Source of the DNA: Jannaschia formosa
GTDB lineage: Bacteria; Pseudomonadota; Alphaproteobacteria; Rhodobacterales; Rhodobacteraceae
Direction: 5' to 3'
Length of the DNA stretch: 64,000 nt
Assembly: GCF_003340555.1 (NCBI RefSeq)
Contig: NZ_QPLJ01000014.1
Span: 45,693 to 109,692, forward strand
Below are positions 1-8,678 of this stretch, piece after piece. The notes under the pieces are model-generated. The model made no database searches, had not been told where the DNA came from, and worked only from the letters and a program-made list of their open reading frames with translations. A program made the position numbers and the translations under genes. Each line of letters starts with the position of its first letter. Position 1 is the first letter of the stretch.

Positions 1-1466
1 TCCTGAAGGAGATCCGCGAGAGGCTGGGATTCCTCAACAACGTGGGGCTGCAATACCTGACGCTCAGCCGGAACGCCGGGACGCTGTCGGGCGGCGAGAG
101 CCAGCGCATCCGGCTTGCCTCGCAGATCGGCTCGGGCCTGACCGGCGTGCTCTATGTGCTGGACGAGCCCTCGATCGGGCTGCACCAGCGCGACAACGAC
201 CGGCTGCTGACCTCGCTGAAGGGCCTGCGCGACCAGGGCAACACGGTCATCGTTGTCGAGCATGACGAGGAGGCGATCCGCGAGGCCGATTACGTCTTCG
301 ACATCGGCCCGGGCGCGGGGGTTCATGGCGGGCAGGTGGTGGCCCATGGCGTGCCCGCCGACCTGGCCGCCAACCCCGCCTCGGTCACCGGCGACTACCT
401 TGCCGGCCGACGCGAGATCGCGGTGCCCGCCACGCGCCGCAAGGGCAACGGCAAGAAGATCAAGGTCGTCAACGCCACCGGCAACAACCTCAAGGGCGTC
501 ACCGCCGAGTATCCGCTGGGCAAGTTCGTCGCCGTGACCGGCGTCTCGGGCGGCGGCAAGTCGACGCTGACCATCGAGACGCTGTTCAAGACCGCCTCGA
601 TGAAGCTGAACGGCGCGCGCCAGACGCCTGCTCCGTGCGAGACGGTGAAGGGGCTGGAGCATCTCGACAAGGTGATCGACATCGACCAGCGGCCGATCGG
701 GCGCACGCCGCGCTCGAACCCCGCCACCTATGTCGGCGCCTTCACACCCATCCGCGACTGGTTCGCCGGGCTGCCGGAATCGAAGGCGCGCGGCTACAAG
801 CCCGGCCGCTTCAGCTTCAACGTCAAGGGCGGGCGCTGCGAGGCGTGCCAGGGCGACGGCGTCATCAAGATCGAGATGCACTTCCTGCCCGACGTCTATG
901 TCGAGTGCGAGACCTGCAAGGGCGCGCGCTACAACCGCGAGACGCTGGAGATCAGGTTCAAGGGCAAGTCCATCGCCGACGTTCTCGACATGACGGTCGA
1001 GGACGCGCAGGGCTTCTTCCAGGCCGTCCCGTCGATCCGCGAGAAGATGGACGCGCTGATGCGCGTGGGCCTCGGCTACATCAAGGTCGGCCAGCAGGCG
1101 ACGACGCTGTCCGGCGGCGAGGCGCAGCGGGTCAAGCTGTCGAAGGAGCTGTCGAAGCGGTCCACGGGCCGGACGCTCTACATCCTGGACGAGCCGACTA
1201 CGGGCCTGCATTTCGAGGACGTGCGCAAGCTGCTGGAAGTGCTGCACGAACTGGTCGAGAGCGGGAACACGGTGGTCGTGATCGAGCACAATCTCGACGT
1301 CGTGAAGACCGCCGACCACGTCATCGACATCGGCCCTGAAGGCGGCGATGGGGGCGGAGAGATCGTCGCCACCGGCACGCCGGAGCAGATCGCCGAGGTC
1401 GAGGCCAGCCATACCGGGCGTTACCTCAAGCCGATGCTGCAGGCGCGTCGCGTGGCGGCGGAGTGA
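1..1466 (+). CDS. uvrA: UvrA excinuclease ABC subunit A, 3' part
   Basis: C-terminal half of UvrA, the ATPase and damage-recognition subunit of the UvrABC nucleotide excision repair complex. The frame is open from base 3, so the gene starts outside the window. The visible part begins in the first ABC module (signature [12 protein letters not shown], Walker B with VLDEPSIGL), then enters the second ABC module with P-loop GVSGGGKST, a zinc-binding CxxC-x19-CxxC module, signature [11 protein letters not shown] and Walker B with ILDEPTTGL. All catalytic motifs expected in this part are intact. It converges on the next gene and ends just before a strong hairpin. Confidence 0.97.
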   Translation, partial: LKEIRERLGFLNNVGLQYLTLSRNAGTLSGGESQRIRLASQIGSGLTGVLYVLDEPSIGLHQRDNDRLLTSLKGLRDQGNTVIVVEHDEEAIREADYVFDIGPGAGVHGGQVVAHGVPADLAANPASVTGDYLAGRREIAVPATRRKGNGKKIKVVNATGNNLKGVTAEYPLGKFVAVTGVSGGGKSTLTIETLFKTASMKLNGARQTPAPCETVKGLEHLDKVIDIDQRPIGRTPRSNPATYVGAFTPIRDWFAGLPESKARGYKPGRFSFNVKGGRCEACQGDGVIKIEMHFLPDVYVECETCKGARYNRETLEIRFKGKSIADVLDMTVEDAQGFFQAVPSIREKMDALMRVGLGYIKVGQQATTLSGGEAQRVKLSKELSKRSTGRTLYILDEPTTGLHFEDVRKLLEVLHELVESGNTVVVIEHNLDVVKTADHVIDIGPEGGDGGGEIVATGTPEQIAEVEASHTGRYLKPMLQARRVAAE

Positions 1467-1470
1467 GAAG

Positions 1471-1492
1471 CGGCCCGCCTCGCGGCGGGCCG
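1471..1492. terminator. Hairpin between convergent uvrA and DUF2892 gene
   Basis: A perfect 9-bp stem (CGGCCCGCC against GGCGGGCCG) with a 4-base TCGC loop starts 4 bases after the uvrA stop and ends 8 bases before the stop of the facing gene. There is no T-tract, so it may act as a bidirectional terminator or as 3'-end protection for both mRNAs. Confidence 0.6.
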
Positions 1493-1500
1493 TCCGGGGG

Positions 1501-1725
1501 TCAGGCCGGCGTCTTGCCGCCGGGGCCGTCTCGGCGCGTCGACCAGCCCAGCACGCTGTAGACCGGGCAATGGCCGACGAGGCCCGAGAGGAGCGGAACC
1601 AGGCCTAGCCAGAAGGCCCAGCGCCAGGCGCCAGCCTCGGGCATCAGCCAGAAGCCCGCGATCAGCGCGAGGCCGATGACAACCCGCAGGGCGCGGTCGA
1701 TCATGCCGACATTGTTCGCGAACAT
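1501..1725 (-). CDS. DUF2892 (YgaP-type) small membrane protein
   Basis: A 74-residue protein of the DUF2892 family, which corresponds to the membrane part of YgaP-like proteins but occurs here without a rhodanese domain. The N-terminus MFANNVGMIDRALRVVIG is typical: a short cytoplasmic lead followed by two hydrophobic segments (about residues 14-32 and 38-55) joined by a short tryptophan-containing turn. GHCPVY is also characteristic. The ATG at 1725 is preferred over a GTG two codons upstream because a GGAGG lies 5 bases before the ATG and overlaps the GTG. The molecular function of the family is unknown. Confidence 0.85.
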   Translation of the reverse strand: MFANNVGMIDRALRVVIGLALIAGFWLMPEAGAWRWAFWLGLVPLLSGLVGHCPVYSVLGWSTRRDGPGGKTPA

Positions 1726-1803
1726 GGACACCTCCGATCATCGATGGTTGCGGACAACGTCGATGTGGGAAGCGGTTTACGTTGCGTCAAGGGGGCGCCG
1801 CGC

Positions 1804-2112
1804 TCACTCCAGAAACAGCTGCACCACGTCGAGGATGATCCGCTCCTCCCGGTCGAGCCGCAGGATGCTGTCGCCGACGCGCACCCAGGCCTCGCCGTCG
1901 CGCAGCGGCGGCAGGCCGTAGTCGCCGCGCCGCACCACCCGCCCGTCGCCGAGATAGCGGTCGCCCGCCGAATAGGCCTTCGTCGCCTGACCCGGCGGCA
2001 CGCAGGGCGGGGACTTCTTCGCCAGACCGGGCGGACAGCCGCCATTGCCGGCGCCTTGGGCGAAGACCGGCGGCGCGGCCAGGAGAAGGGCGATCAGGAA
2101 GATGCGGGTCAT
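1804..2112 (-). CDS. Secreted RcnB-like small protein, basic paralogue
   Basis: A 102-residue exported protein with a clear signal peptide (about residues 1-19, ending VFA-Q). The mature part has a CPPG...PPCVPPGQ segment with two cysteines, then a GDGRVVRRGDYGLPPLRDGEAWVRVG region and a final ILRLD...ILDVVQLF strand. The YGLPPL...GEAWVRVGD pattern resembles RcnB-family periplasmic proteins, associated with nickel/cobalt homeostasis, but nothing here proves a metal role. The next minus-strand gene encodes a diverged paralogue with the same segment order. Confidence 0.75.
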   Translation of the reverse strand: MTRIFLIALLLAAPPVFAQGAGNGGCPPGLAKKSPPCVPPGQATKAYSAGDRYLGDGRVVRRGDYGLPPLRDGEAWVRVGDSILRLDREERIILDVVQLFLE

Positions 2113-2402
2113 GTCGGCTCCGGGTTCTGCGCCGGCAAAACTGCCCTTCGCCGCCCCGGTTCCAAGGGGTGCCGTCGCGCCCGGCCCGGGATCGGCGGCG
2201 CACCGCCGGCGACGGCACGAGATGACAGCGCCTCTCTCGGGGCCGGCGAGAGACGGGGCGCCGCGGCGACACGGCCTTCGCCTTCGCCGCGCTGTAGGAC
2301 GCCGCAACCCGGGCGCCGCTGGACCTGGACCAGGTGACGGCAGGCGGCTTCCAAGCCGGCGGCTCGATGGCCCGGCACTGGCTGCGGGCGGCGTGCTGAC
2401 GC

Positions 2403-2717
2403 CTATTCGACGGGCACGATGTCGAGCACGTCGCGGATGCGGCGGGTCTCGATCTCGACGCGCAGCAACTGGTCGCCCAGCACGGCGAAGGCCTCGTCCT
2501 CTTCCAGCGGCGGGATGTTCTCGCGGTCGGCGGGATCGAGCGGGACGTCCTCGTCCAGCACGTCGCCGATCGAATAGACCTGCGCGGCGAGCCCCGCCTC
2601 GGGCACGCATCGCGGGCTATCGGCGGCGATGTCGGGCGGGCAGTCGAAATCCTGCGGGACGTCCTGCGCGATGGCAGGGGCGGCGGCGAGAAGCAGGGCG
2701 GCGATGAGCGGGCGCAT
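2403..2717 (-). CDS. Secreted small protein, acidic paralogue of the RcnB-like neighbour
   Basis: A 104-residue exported protein with signal peptide residues 1-18 (ending AIA-Q). It repeats the plan of the neighbouring gene: CPPDIAADSPRCVPE aligns with CPPGLAKKSPPCVPP, then VYSIGDV, IPPLEEDEAFAVLGDQLLRVE and a terminal RIRDVLDIV. The mature chain is strongly acidic where the neighbour is basic. A GGAGGA 5 bases upstream supports the ATG. The 290 bases between the two genes show no credible coding sequence. Probably an old tandem duplication; function unknown. Confidence 0.7.
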   Translation of the reverse strand: MRPLIAALLLAAAPAIAQDVPQDFDCPPDIAADSPRCVPEAGLAAQVYSIGDVLDEDVPLDPADRENIPPLEEDEAFAVLGDQLLRVEIETRRIRDVLDIVPVE

Positions 2718-2767
2718 GATGGTCCTCCGATATGTCGACGGACCAACCCCCGAAGCGCCGCTCCGGT

Positions 2768-3925
2768 TCAGTCGGCGCGGACGCGCAACGCCTCGAGCCC
2801 GTGAAAATGGTAGATGTCGGCATGGCGCGGCGGGCTCTCCGTGACGAGGCGCGGGCAACGTCTGGCCAGCGCGCCGAGGCCAATCCGAAGCTCCAGCCGG
2901 GCGAGCGGCGCGCCGAGGCAGAAATGCAGCCCCGCGCCGAAGCTGACCGGGGCGGGCGCGCCCGGGAAGCGCCGCGGATCGAAGCGCGCGGGGTCCGGAT
3001 AGGCCGCCGGATCGCGGTTGGCGGCGGCAAGCAGGAGGCCGACCTTCTCGCCCCGCCTGAGCGGATGGCCGTGAAGCTCCATGTCCTCCAGCGCGTAGCG
3101 GGTGAAGAGATGCAGCGGCGGGTCGTGGCGCAGCACCTCCTCAACGAGCGCGTCGTCGACCGCATGGCCCCAGAGCCCCGCCCGGATCAGCCCGGCCAGG
3201 CCGTTGCCCAGCGTGTGCACCGTCGCCTCGTGCCCGGCGTTGAGCAGCAGGATGCAGGTCGCGGTCAGTTCCGGCCGGGTCAGGCCGCCCTCCGCCTCGA
3301 CCCGCAGCAGGTCGGCGATCAGCCCGTCGGGCGGGTCGGCGAAGACCTCGTCCAGATAGGCCGTGAATTCGGCCGCGGCGGCCGCGGCGGCGAGTTCGGC
3401 CGCGTGGTCGCGGCCGGCCTGATACATGCCCACCATCGCGTTGGACCAGGCCAGCAGGCGCGGCGCATCGCGCTCGGGCACGCCCAGCAGGCGGGCGATG
3501 ACGCGGACGGGCAGGGGGCGGGCGAAGGCGTCGAGCAGGTCGAAGGCGCCCTGGGGGAAACCGTCGATCAGCGCTTGGGCCAGTGCCTCTATGTCGGGGG
3601 CCAGGGCGGCCACGCGGCGCGAGGTGAAGGCGCGCAGGACCGAGGCGCGCAGCCGCGTGTGGCGCGGCGGCTCCAGCTCCAGCATGGAATGGTCCTCGAC
3701 GGCCCAGAAGGCGGCCTGGTGGGCGGGGCGGGGCGGCGGCGCCGGATCCTCTCGCCCCAGCCGCCGGTCGCGCAGCAACGCCGAGACCACCGCGTGAGAG
3801 GAGGCCACGGGCATGTCGTACTCGTCCCACCAGGCCAGCGGCCCGAGGCCGCGCAGCCGGTCGTAGAACGGATAGGGGTCCTGCACGAAGGCAGGGTTGG
3901 TCGGGGATTGGCTGATGCGGCGCAT
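2768..3925 (-). CDS. Cytochrome P450
   Basis: A soluble bacterial-type P450 of 385 residues, a normal length for the class. It carries the I-helix motif LLLNAGHEAT (oxygen activation), the K-helix ExxR as EVLR, and the heme loop FGAGLHFCLG with the thiolate ligand Cys336. The substrate cannot be read from the sequence, and no ferredoxin or reductase gene lies next to it. The start ATG has only a weak ribosome-binding site (GAGCGGG), so a slightly different start is possible. The frame stays open far upstream, antisense to dctP, but that extension has no P450 similarity. Confidence 0.93.
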   Translation of the reverse strand: MRRISQSPTNPAFVQDPYPFYDRLRGLGPLAWWDEYDMPVASSHAVVSALLRDRRLGREDPAPPPRPAHQAAFWAVEDHSMLELEPPRHTRLRASVLRAFTSRRVAALAPDIEALAQALIDGFPQGAFDLLDAFARPLPVRVIARLLGVPERDAPRLLAWSNAMVGMYQAGRDHAAELAAAAAAAEFTAYLDEVFADPPDGLIADLLRVEAEGGLTRPELTATCILLLNAGHEATVHTLGNGLAGLIRAGLWGHAVDDALVEEVLRHDPPLHLFTRYALEDMELHGHPLRRGEKVGLLLAAANRDPAAYPDPARFDPRRFPGAPAPVSFGAGLHFCLGAPLARLELRIGLGALARRCPRLVTESPPRHADIYHFHGLEALRVRAD

Positions 3926-4077
3926 GCCCGCTCGGTGAACGGGGCGGGCAGGCGCGTCAAGCGCGGCGCATGGCCTTCCGAACAGGCATCGCGCCGGCCG
4001 ATCCGGCGCAAACCTTCCGCAAGGGCCGGAAACGCGCCACGAGGACAGGTCAATTGGCCGCGCGCCGCAAGATTTTG

Positions 4078-4105
4078 TTGAGGCCGGCCCGTCAATCGCT
4101 ACGAT
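4078..4105 (+). promoter_or_regulatory. Candidate dctP promoter
   Basis: TTGAGG (4078-4083) and TACGAT (4100-4105) are separated by 16 bases and lie about 45 bases upstream of the dctP start, in an otherwise empty region between the divergent P450 and dctP genes. An overlapping TTGTTG at 4075 gives a second possible -35. Prediction by eye only. Confidence 0.35.
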
Positions 4106-4150
4106 CCCCCCACGATGCGCCCGGGAAGCGGCGCCAAGGGAGGAAATGAG

Positions 4151-5152
4151 ATGAGATTGCTGACCACCGCCGCCACGGCCTTCGCCCTCACGCTGACGGG
4201 GCAGGCCGCCCTCGCCAACTGTGACGACGGCGAGATCGTGGTGAAGTTCAGCCACGTGACGAACACCGACCGCCACCCGAAGGGGCTCGCCGCGGCCGAG
4301 TTGCAGGATCGGGTGAACGCCGAGATGGATGGGACGATGTGCATGGAGGTCTTCCCGAACTCCACGCTCTATACCGACGAGCAAGTCGTCGAGGCGATGC
4401 TGCGCGGCGACGTGCAGCTGGCCGCGCCCTCGCTGTCGCTGTTCGAATCGATCACCCGGGCCTACCGGCTGTTCGACCTGCCGTTCCTGTTCAACGACAT
4501 CGACGCGGTCGATGCGTTCCAGGCTTCCGAGACGGGCCAGAACATGCTCGGCATGATGGAGCGTCAGGGCCTGCAGGGCCTGGGCTACTGGCACAACGGC
4601 ATGAAGCAGATGAGCGCCAACAGGCCGCTCGAGATGCCCGAGGACATGCAGGGCCTGAAGATCCGGGTGCAGCCCTCGGACGTCCTGGTCGCGCAGATGA
4701 ACGCGCTGGGCGCCTCGCCGCAGCCGATGGCTTTCGCCGAGGTTTACGGCGCGCTGCAGACCGGCGTCGTCGACGGGCAGGAGAACACCTGGTCCAACAT
4801 CTACGGCCAGAAGTTCTTCGAGGTGCAGGACGGCATCACCGAGACCAATCACGGCGTGATCGACTACCTGCTGGTGACGACGACCGACTTCCTCGACAGC
4901 CTGGAGCCGGACGTGCGCGAGCAGTTCCTGACCATCGTCGACGAAGTCACCGTCTCCCGGAATGCCGAATCGGAGGCGGTCAACCAGGAGGCCAAGCAGG
5001 CCATCATCGACGCCGGCGGCACCATCCGCCAGCTCACGCCCGAGCAGCGCGCCGCCTGGGTGGAGGTGATGAAGCCCGTCTGGGAGCAGTTCGCGGACGA
5101 GGTCGGCCAGGAGAACATCGACGCCGCCGTGAGCTTCAACGGCGGAAGCTGA
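4151..5152 (+). CDS. dctP: TRAP transporter C4-dicarboxylate-binding protein DctP
   Basis: Periplasmic solute receptor of a tripartite ATP-independent transporter; it binds C4-dicarboxylates such as succinate, malate and fumarate and hands them to DctQM. 333 residues with a signal peptide cleaved after ALA (about residue 22). The DctP landmarks are present: HPKGLAA near the N-terminus, LKIRVQPSD containing the arginine that normally pairs with the substrate carboxylate, and VDGQENTWSNIY. A GGGAGGA 6 bases upstream fixes the ATG at 4151 rather than one 36 bases earlier. It is first in a dctPQM order, and a hairpin follows its stop. Confidence 0.95.
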   Translation: MRLLTTAATAFALTLTGQAALANCDDGEIVVKFSHVTNTDRHPKGLAAAELQDRVNAEMDGTMCMEVFPNSTLYTDEQVVEAMLRGDVQLAAPSLSLFESITRAYRLFDLPFLFNDIDAVDAFQASETGQNMLGMMERQGLQGLGYWHNGMKQMSANRPLEMPEDMQGLKIRVQPSDVLVAQMNALGASPQPMAFAEVYGALQTGVVDGQENTWSNIYGQKFFEVQDGITETNHGVIDYLLVTTTDFLDSLEPDVREQFLTIVDEVTVSRNAESEAVNQEAKQAIIDAGGTIRQLTPEQRAAWVEVMKPVWEQFADEVGQENIDAAVSFNGGS

Positions 5153-5162
5153 CGACATCACC

Positions 5163-5189
5163 GCCGGGGCCCCTTCGCGGGGCTCCGGC
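5163..5189 (+). terminator. Intercistronic hairpin between dctP and dctQ
   Basis: An 11-bp stem (5163-5173 with 5179-5189, one G-U pair) closed by a TTCGC loop lies 10 bases after the dctP stop and 25 bases before dctQ. It has no T-tract. In binding-protein-first transporter operons such hairpins often attenuate transcription or protect the upstream mRNA, giving excess receptor over permease; that role is inferred here. Confidence 0.6.
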
Positions 5190-5214
5190 CTGCCGCATGC
5201 GCCGGGGAGGGGAC

Positions 5215-5937
5215 ATGGCCGAGAAATACGAACCGAAGGGGCGTCTGGGCCGCATTGTCCACGAGCTCGAAGAGACGACCATCGCGCTTCTGCTGGGGCT
5301 GATGACGCTGCTGACCTTCGTCGCCGTCGTGCTGCGCTACGTCTTCAACAGCCAGATCATCTGGTCGCTCGAGGTCATCCTCATCCTGTTTTCGTGGCTC
5401 GTCATCTTCGGCGTCAGCTACGGCTTCAAGATCACCGCGCATCTCGGGGTCGACGCCCTGACCAATGCGCTCCCGTCCCGGGGGCAGCGCATCTGCGCCC
5501 TGCTGGCCGGCGGCGTCACGATCTTCTACGCCATCCTGATGATGAAGGGGGCCTGGGACTACTGGGCGCCCTTCGCCGCGCTCGACCGCACCTCGGGGCG
5601 CTGGTTCCCGACCGGGTTCGAGCAGACCCGCGACCAGGCCTGGTTCGTCACCGATCAGGTCCCGCCGATGCGCTGGCTGTTCGGCTGGCTCGAGCCGCTG
5701 ATCAACCAGGGCGAGGTCTATCCGAAGCTGCCGCGCGTCGTGCCCTACGTGATCCTGCCCGTCGGCTGCGCGCTCATCCTGTTCCGCGTGATCCAGGCCG
5801 TCATCGCCATCGCGCGCGGCACCCGCTCCAGCCTGATCGTCAGCCACGAGGTCGAGGACGTCGTCGAAGAGGCCGGCCGCACCGCCCGCACCGACGACCC
5901 CTATCTCGGCGCGCAGCCCCCGGCCGGGAGGGCCTGA
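5215..5937 (+). CDS. dctQ: TRAP transporter small permease DctQ
   Basis: Small integral membrane subunit (240 residues) that pairs with DctM. Hydrophobic segments are visible at about residues 28-50, 54-75, 94-115 and 172-192. Between the third and fourth lies a long polar, tryptophan-rich loop (DYWAPFAALDRTSGRW to YPKLPR). This makes it longer than minimal DctQ proteins and, to my knowledge, is like the C4-dicarboxylate systems of Rhodobacter. The C-terminal tail is acidic and cytoplasmic. Start ATG follows GGGGAGGGG. Only 3 bases separate its stop from dctM. Confidence 0.93.
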   Translation: MAEKYEPKGRLGRIVHELEETTIALLLGLMTLLTFVAVVLRYVFNSQIIWSLEVILILFSWLVIFGVSYGFKITAHLGVDALTNALPSRGQRICALLAGGVTIFYAILMMKGAWDYWAPFAALDRTSGRWFPTGFEQTRDQAWFVTDQVPPMRWLFGWLEPLINQGEVYPKLPRVVPYVILPVGCALILFRVIQAVIAIARGTRSSLIVSHEVEDVVEEAGRTARTDDPYLGAQPPAGRA

Positions 5938-5940
5938 TCC

Positions 5941-7428
5941 ATGGAAGTCGTCCTTCTCTTCGTCATGATCGTCGGCCTGCTGCTGATCGGCGTGCCGATC
6001 GCGGTGGCGCTGGGCTTCAGCTCTATCTTCTTCCTGCTGGCCTTCTCGGACACCTCGCTCGCCTCGATCGCGCAAAGCTTCTACCAGGCGATGGCGGGGC
6101 ACTATACGCTGCTGGCGATCCCGTTCTTCATCCTCGCCTCGTCCTTCATGTCGACGGGCGGCGTCGCGCGGCGGATCATCCGCTTCTCCATCGCCTGCGT
6201 CGGGCACCTGCGCGGCGGCCTCGCCATCGCGGGCGTCTTCGCCTGCATGATGTTCGCGGCGCTTTCGGGGTCGTCTCCCGCGACCGTCGTCGCCATCGGC
6301 ACCATCGTCATCGCGGCGATGACCCAAGCCGGCTACACCAAGGAGTTCGCGGCGGGCGTCATCTGCAACGCGGGCACGCTGGGCATCCTGATCCCGCCCT
6401 CCATCGTCATGGTCGTCTACGCCTCGGCGACGGACGTGTCCGTGGGACGCATGTTCCTCGCCGGCGTGATCCCGGGCCTGATGGCGGGCTTCCTGCTGAT
6501 GATCGCGATCTATGTCTTCGCCCGCATCCGCGACATGCCGAGCGGCGAGTTCGCCGGCTGGGGCGAGGTCTTCGCCTCGTTCCGCGAGGCGTTCTGGGGC
6601 CTGATGCTGATCGTGATCATCATGGTCGGCATCTACGGCATCCCGCCCCTGATGCCTGCGGTCTTCACCCCGACCGAAGCGGCTGCGGTGGCGGCGATTT
6701 ACGCCTTCTTCGTCGCCATGTTCGTGTACCGCGACATCGGTCCGCTGGCGGCGAAACGCGCCCAGTCGCTGTCCGCGGCCGTCGCCGGCCCGGTCGAGGG
6801 CACGCCTAGGTCACTGGCGCAGGCGCCCTGGGCGGTAGTCACCGCCTTCTGGCACCCGGACACGCGGCGGACGCTTCTCGACGCGGGCAAGCTGACGGTC
6901 ACGCTTATGTTCATCATCGCCAATGCGCTGATCCTGAAGCACGTCCTGACCGACGAGCAGATCCCGCAGCACATCGCCGAGGCGATGCTCTCGGCGGGGC
7001 TGGGCCCGATCACCTTCCTGATCGTGGTCAACGTGATCCTGCTGATCGGCGGCCAGTTCATGGAGCCATCGGGCCTGCTGGTCATCGTGGCACCCCTGGT
7101 CTTCCCGATCGGCCTGCAACTCGGCATCGACCCGATCCATCTGGGCATCATCATGGTGGTCAACATGGAGATCGGAATGATCACGCCGCCGGTCGGCCTG
7201 AACCTCTTCGTGACCTCGGGCGTGGCCAACATGCCGATGATGGCCGTCGTGAAGGCCGCCGCGCCCTTCCTGGGCGTGCTCTTCATCTTCCTGATCATGG
7301 TGACCTACATCCCGTCGATCTCGACCTGGCTGCCCAACAACGTCATGGGGCCACAGATAAACTGCGCGACAGGGGGCGGGGCCAACGCGCTCGACGCGGC
7401 CTATTGCGAGGCGGTCGCCAACCGCTGA
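5941..7428 (+). CDS. dctM: TRAP transporter large permease DctM
   Basis: The ion-coupled translocation channel of the DctPQM uptake system, 495 residues with a dozen or so membrane segments. The N-terminal half contains the family signature around GVFACMMFAALSGSSPATV, and the C-terminal half has the inverted-repeat counterpart NMEIGMITPPVGLNLFV. It is longer than the common 430-residue form because of an insertion of about 60 residues near residues 265-320 between the two halves. A GGGAGGG precedes the ATG. It ends the operon and is followed by a hairpin shared with the convergent tpiA. Confidence 0.95.
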   Translation: MEVVLLFVMIVGLLLIGVPIAVALGFSSIFFLLAFSDTSLASIAQSFYQAMAGHYTLLAIPFFILASSFMSTGGVARRIIRFSIACVGHLRGGLAIAGVFACMMFAALSGSSPATVVAIGTIVIAAMTQAGYTKEFAAGVICNAGTLGILIPPSIVMVVYASATDVSVGRMFLAGVIPGLMAGFLLMIAIYVFARIRDMPSGEFAGWGEVFASFREAFWGLMLIVIIMVGIYGIPPLMPAVFTPTEAAAVAAIYAFFVAMFVYRDIGPLAAKRAQSLSAAVAGPVEGTPRSLAQAPWAVVTAFWHPDTRRTLLDAGKLTVTLMFIIANALILKHVLTDEQIPQHIAEAMLSAGLGPITFLIVVNVILLIGGQFMEPSGLLVIVAPLVFPIGLQLGIDPIHLGIIMVVNMEIGMITPPVGLNLFVTSGVANMPMMAVVKAAAPFLGVLFIFLIMVTYIPSISTWLPNNVMGPQINCATGGGANALDAAYCEAVANR

Positions 7429-7456
7429 CCGGCGCAGCCTACGGGAAGAAGAAGAA

Positions 7457-7486
7457 CGGGGCGGCCTCCTGACCGGGGCCGCCCCG
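7457..7486. terminator. Bidirectional terminator-like hairpin, dctM / tpiA
   Basis: A perfect 10-bp inverted repeat (CGGGGCGGCC with GGCCGCCCCG, 10-base loop) lies between the stop codons of two convergent genes, 28 bases after dctM and 7 bases from the tpiA stop. It has no clear T-run. Confidence 0.65.
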
Positions 7487-7493
7487 ACGCCTG

Positions 7494-8216
7494 TCAGCTG
7501 TCGGACAGGGCCTTCACGATGGGCACGAAATCGGCCGCCTTCAGCGACGCCCCACCCACCAGCGCGCCGTCCACATTGGTCAGCGCGAAAAGCTCCGCCG
7601 CGTTCGCCGCCTTGACCGAGCCGCCATAGAGCAGCGAGATCTCCGGCCCGAGCTTCTCGCGCAGCGCGTCATGCACTTCGGCCACCTGCTCGGGCGTGGC
7701 GACCTTGCCGGTGCCGATGGCCCAGACGGGCTCGTAGGCGACGATGAGGGCCTCGGGCGTCACCCCCTCGGGCAGCGAGCCGTCGAGCTGGCCCATCAGC
7801 ACGGACAGCGTCTCGCCCGCCTCGCGCTGCTCCAGCGTCTCGCCGATGCAGAGGATCGCGACCAGCCCCGCGCGCCAGGCGGCGCCGACCTGCGCGCGCA
7901 CGTCGGAATCGGTCTCGCCGTGGTCGGCGCGCCGCTCCGAATGGCCGACGATGACATAGGTCGCGCCCGCCTCGAAGAGCATCTCGGCCGAGACGTCGCC
8001 CGTATGCGCGCCCGAAGGGGCGGAATGGCAGCACTGGCCGCCGATCTCGACATGCTGGCGCGGATCGCCGTCGGCGGCGTAGATCAGCGTCGCGGGCAGG
8101 CAGATGATCGTCTTGCAGGACAGGCCGGCGACGCCCTTGTCGATCTCCAGCACCTCGGTCAGGTCCGAGACCAGACCGTTCATCTTCCAGTTTCCGGCGG
8201 CGTATTTCTGCGGCAT
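7494..8216 (-). CDS. tpiA: Triosephosphate isomerase
   Basis: Interconverts dihydroxyacetone phosphate and glyceraldehyde 3-phosphate in glycolysis and gluconeogenesis; cytoplasmic homodimer. 240 residues, near the short end for bacterial TIM. The active-site residues are all visible: Asn9 and Lys11 in GNWKMN, His92 in VGHSERR, and Glu162 in AYEPVWAIGTG, with the phosphate loop GGSV near the C-terminus. The ATG has a GGAGG upstream. Transcription runs away from the adjacent Fe-S carrier gene end, 36 bases upstream. Confidence 0.97.
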   Translation of the reverse strand: MPQKYAAGNWKMNGLVSDLTEVLEIDKGVAGLSCKTIICLPATLIYAADGDPRQHVEIGGQCCHSAPSGAHTGDVSAEMLFEAGATYVIVGHSERRADHGETDSDVRAQVGAAWRAGLVAILCIGETLEQREAGETLSVLMGQLDGSLPEGVTPEALIVAYEPVWAIGTGKVATPEQVAEVHDALREKLGPEISLLYGGSVKAANAAELFALTNVDGALVGGASLKAADFVPIVKALSDS

Positions 8217-8252
8217 GAGAACCCTCCTGTTGTCGGGGGAGGGTCTAGCAGA

Positions 8253-8621
8253 TCAGGACGGCGTGCCCAGCTTCTCGTCGAACTTGATCGATTCGCCGCA
8301 GCCGCAGGCATCGACGACGTTCGGGTTGCGGAACCGGAAGCCCGATTCGAGCAGCGACGTCTCGTAGTCGATCTCGGTCCCGAACAGGAACATCTGCGCC
8401 ATCGGTGCGATGATCACGCGGGCGCCGCCCGCGACCTCGACCACCTCGTCATGGGGCTCGACCTCGGGGACGTAGTCCATCGTGTATTCCATGCCCGCGC
8501 AGCCGCCCTTCTTGACGCCGATGCGCAGGCCGGCGGCGTCCTGCCTGGCCATGAGGCGCGCGATCTGCGCGGCGGCGGCGTCGGTCACGGTGACGGGGGG
8601 CTGGCCGGGGATCGAGAACAT
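8253..8621 (-). CDS. A-type iron-sulfur cluster carrier (HesB/IscA/SufA/ErpA family)
   Basis: A 122-residue A-type carrier that receives Fe-S clusters from the assembly scaffold and delivers them to apoproteins. The three ligand cysteines are in the standard places: Cys41 in KKGGCAGMEY, and Cys106 and Cys108 in DACGCGESIKF. The protein is slightly longer than the 107-residue core because of an N-terminal lead. No other isc or suf genes are adjacent, so assignment to a particular member of the family (IscA, SufA or ErpA) is not possible from context. Confidence 0.92.
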   Translation of the reverse strand: MFSIPGQPPVTVTDAAAAQIARLMARQDAAGLRIGVKKGGCAGMEYTMDYVPEVEPHDEVVEVAGGARVIIAPMAQMFLFGTEIDYETSLLESGFRFRNPNVVDACGCGESIKFDEKLGTPS

Positions 8622-8678
8622 CGGGCGCTTCCTTCGGGTTGGGCCGTAGGGGAAAGGTAGGAGATCGCGGCTGCCGTC

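Noticed and set aside
2113-2402. Possible small gene between the two RcnB-like paralogues
   Set aside because: The only frame is a low-complexity arginine/alanine-rich continuation of the upstream paralogue's reverse strand; no start signal.
3926-5161. N-terminal extension of the P450 frame by about 410 codons
   Set aside because: Runs antisense through dctP, which is certain; the P450 family starts at the ATG at 3925.
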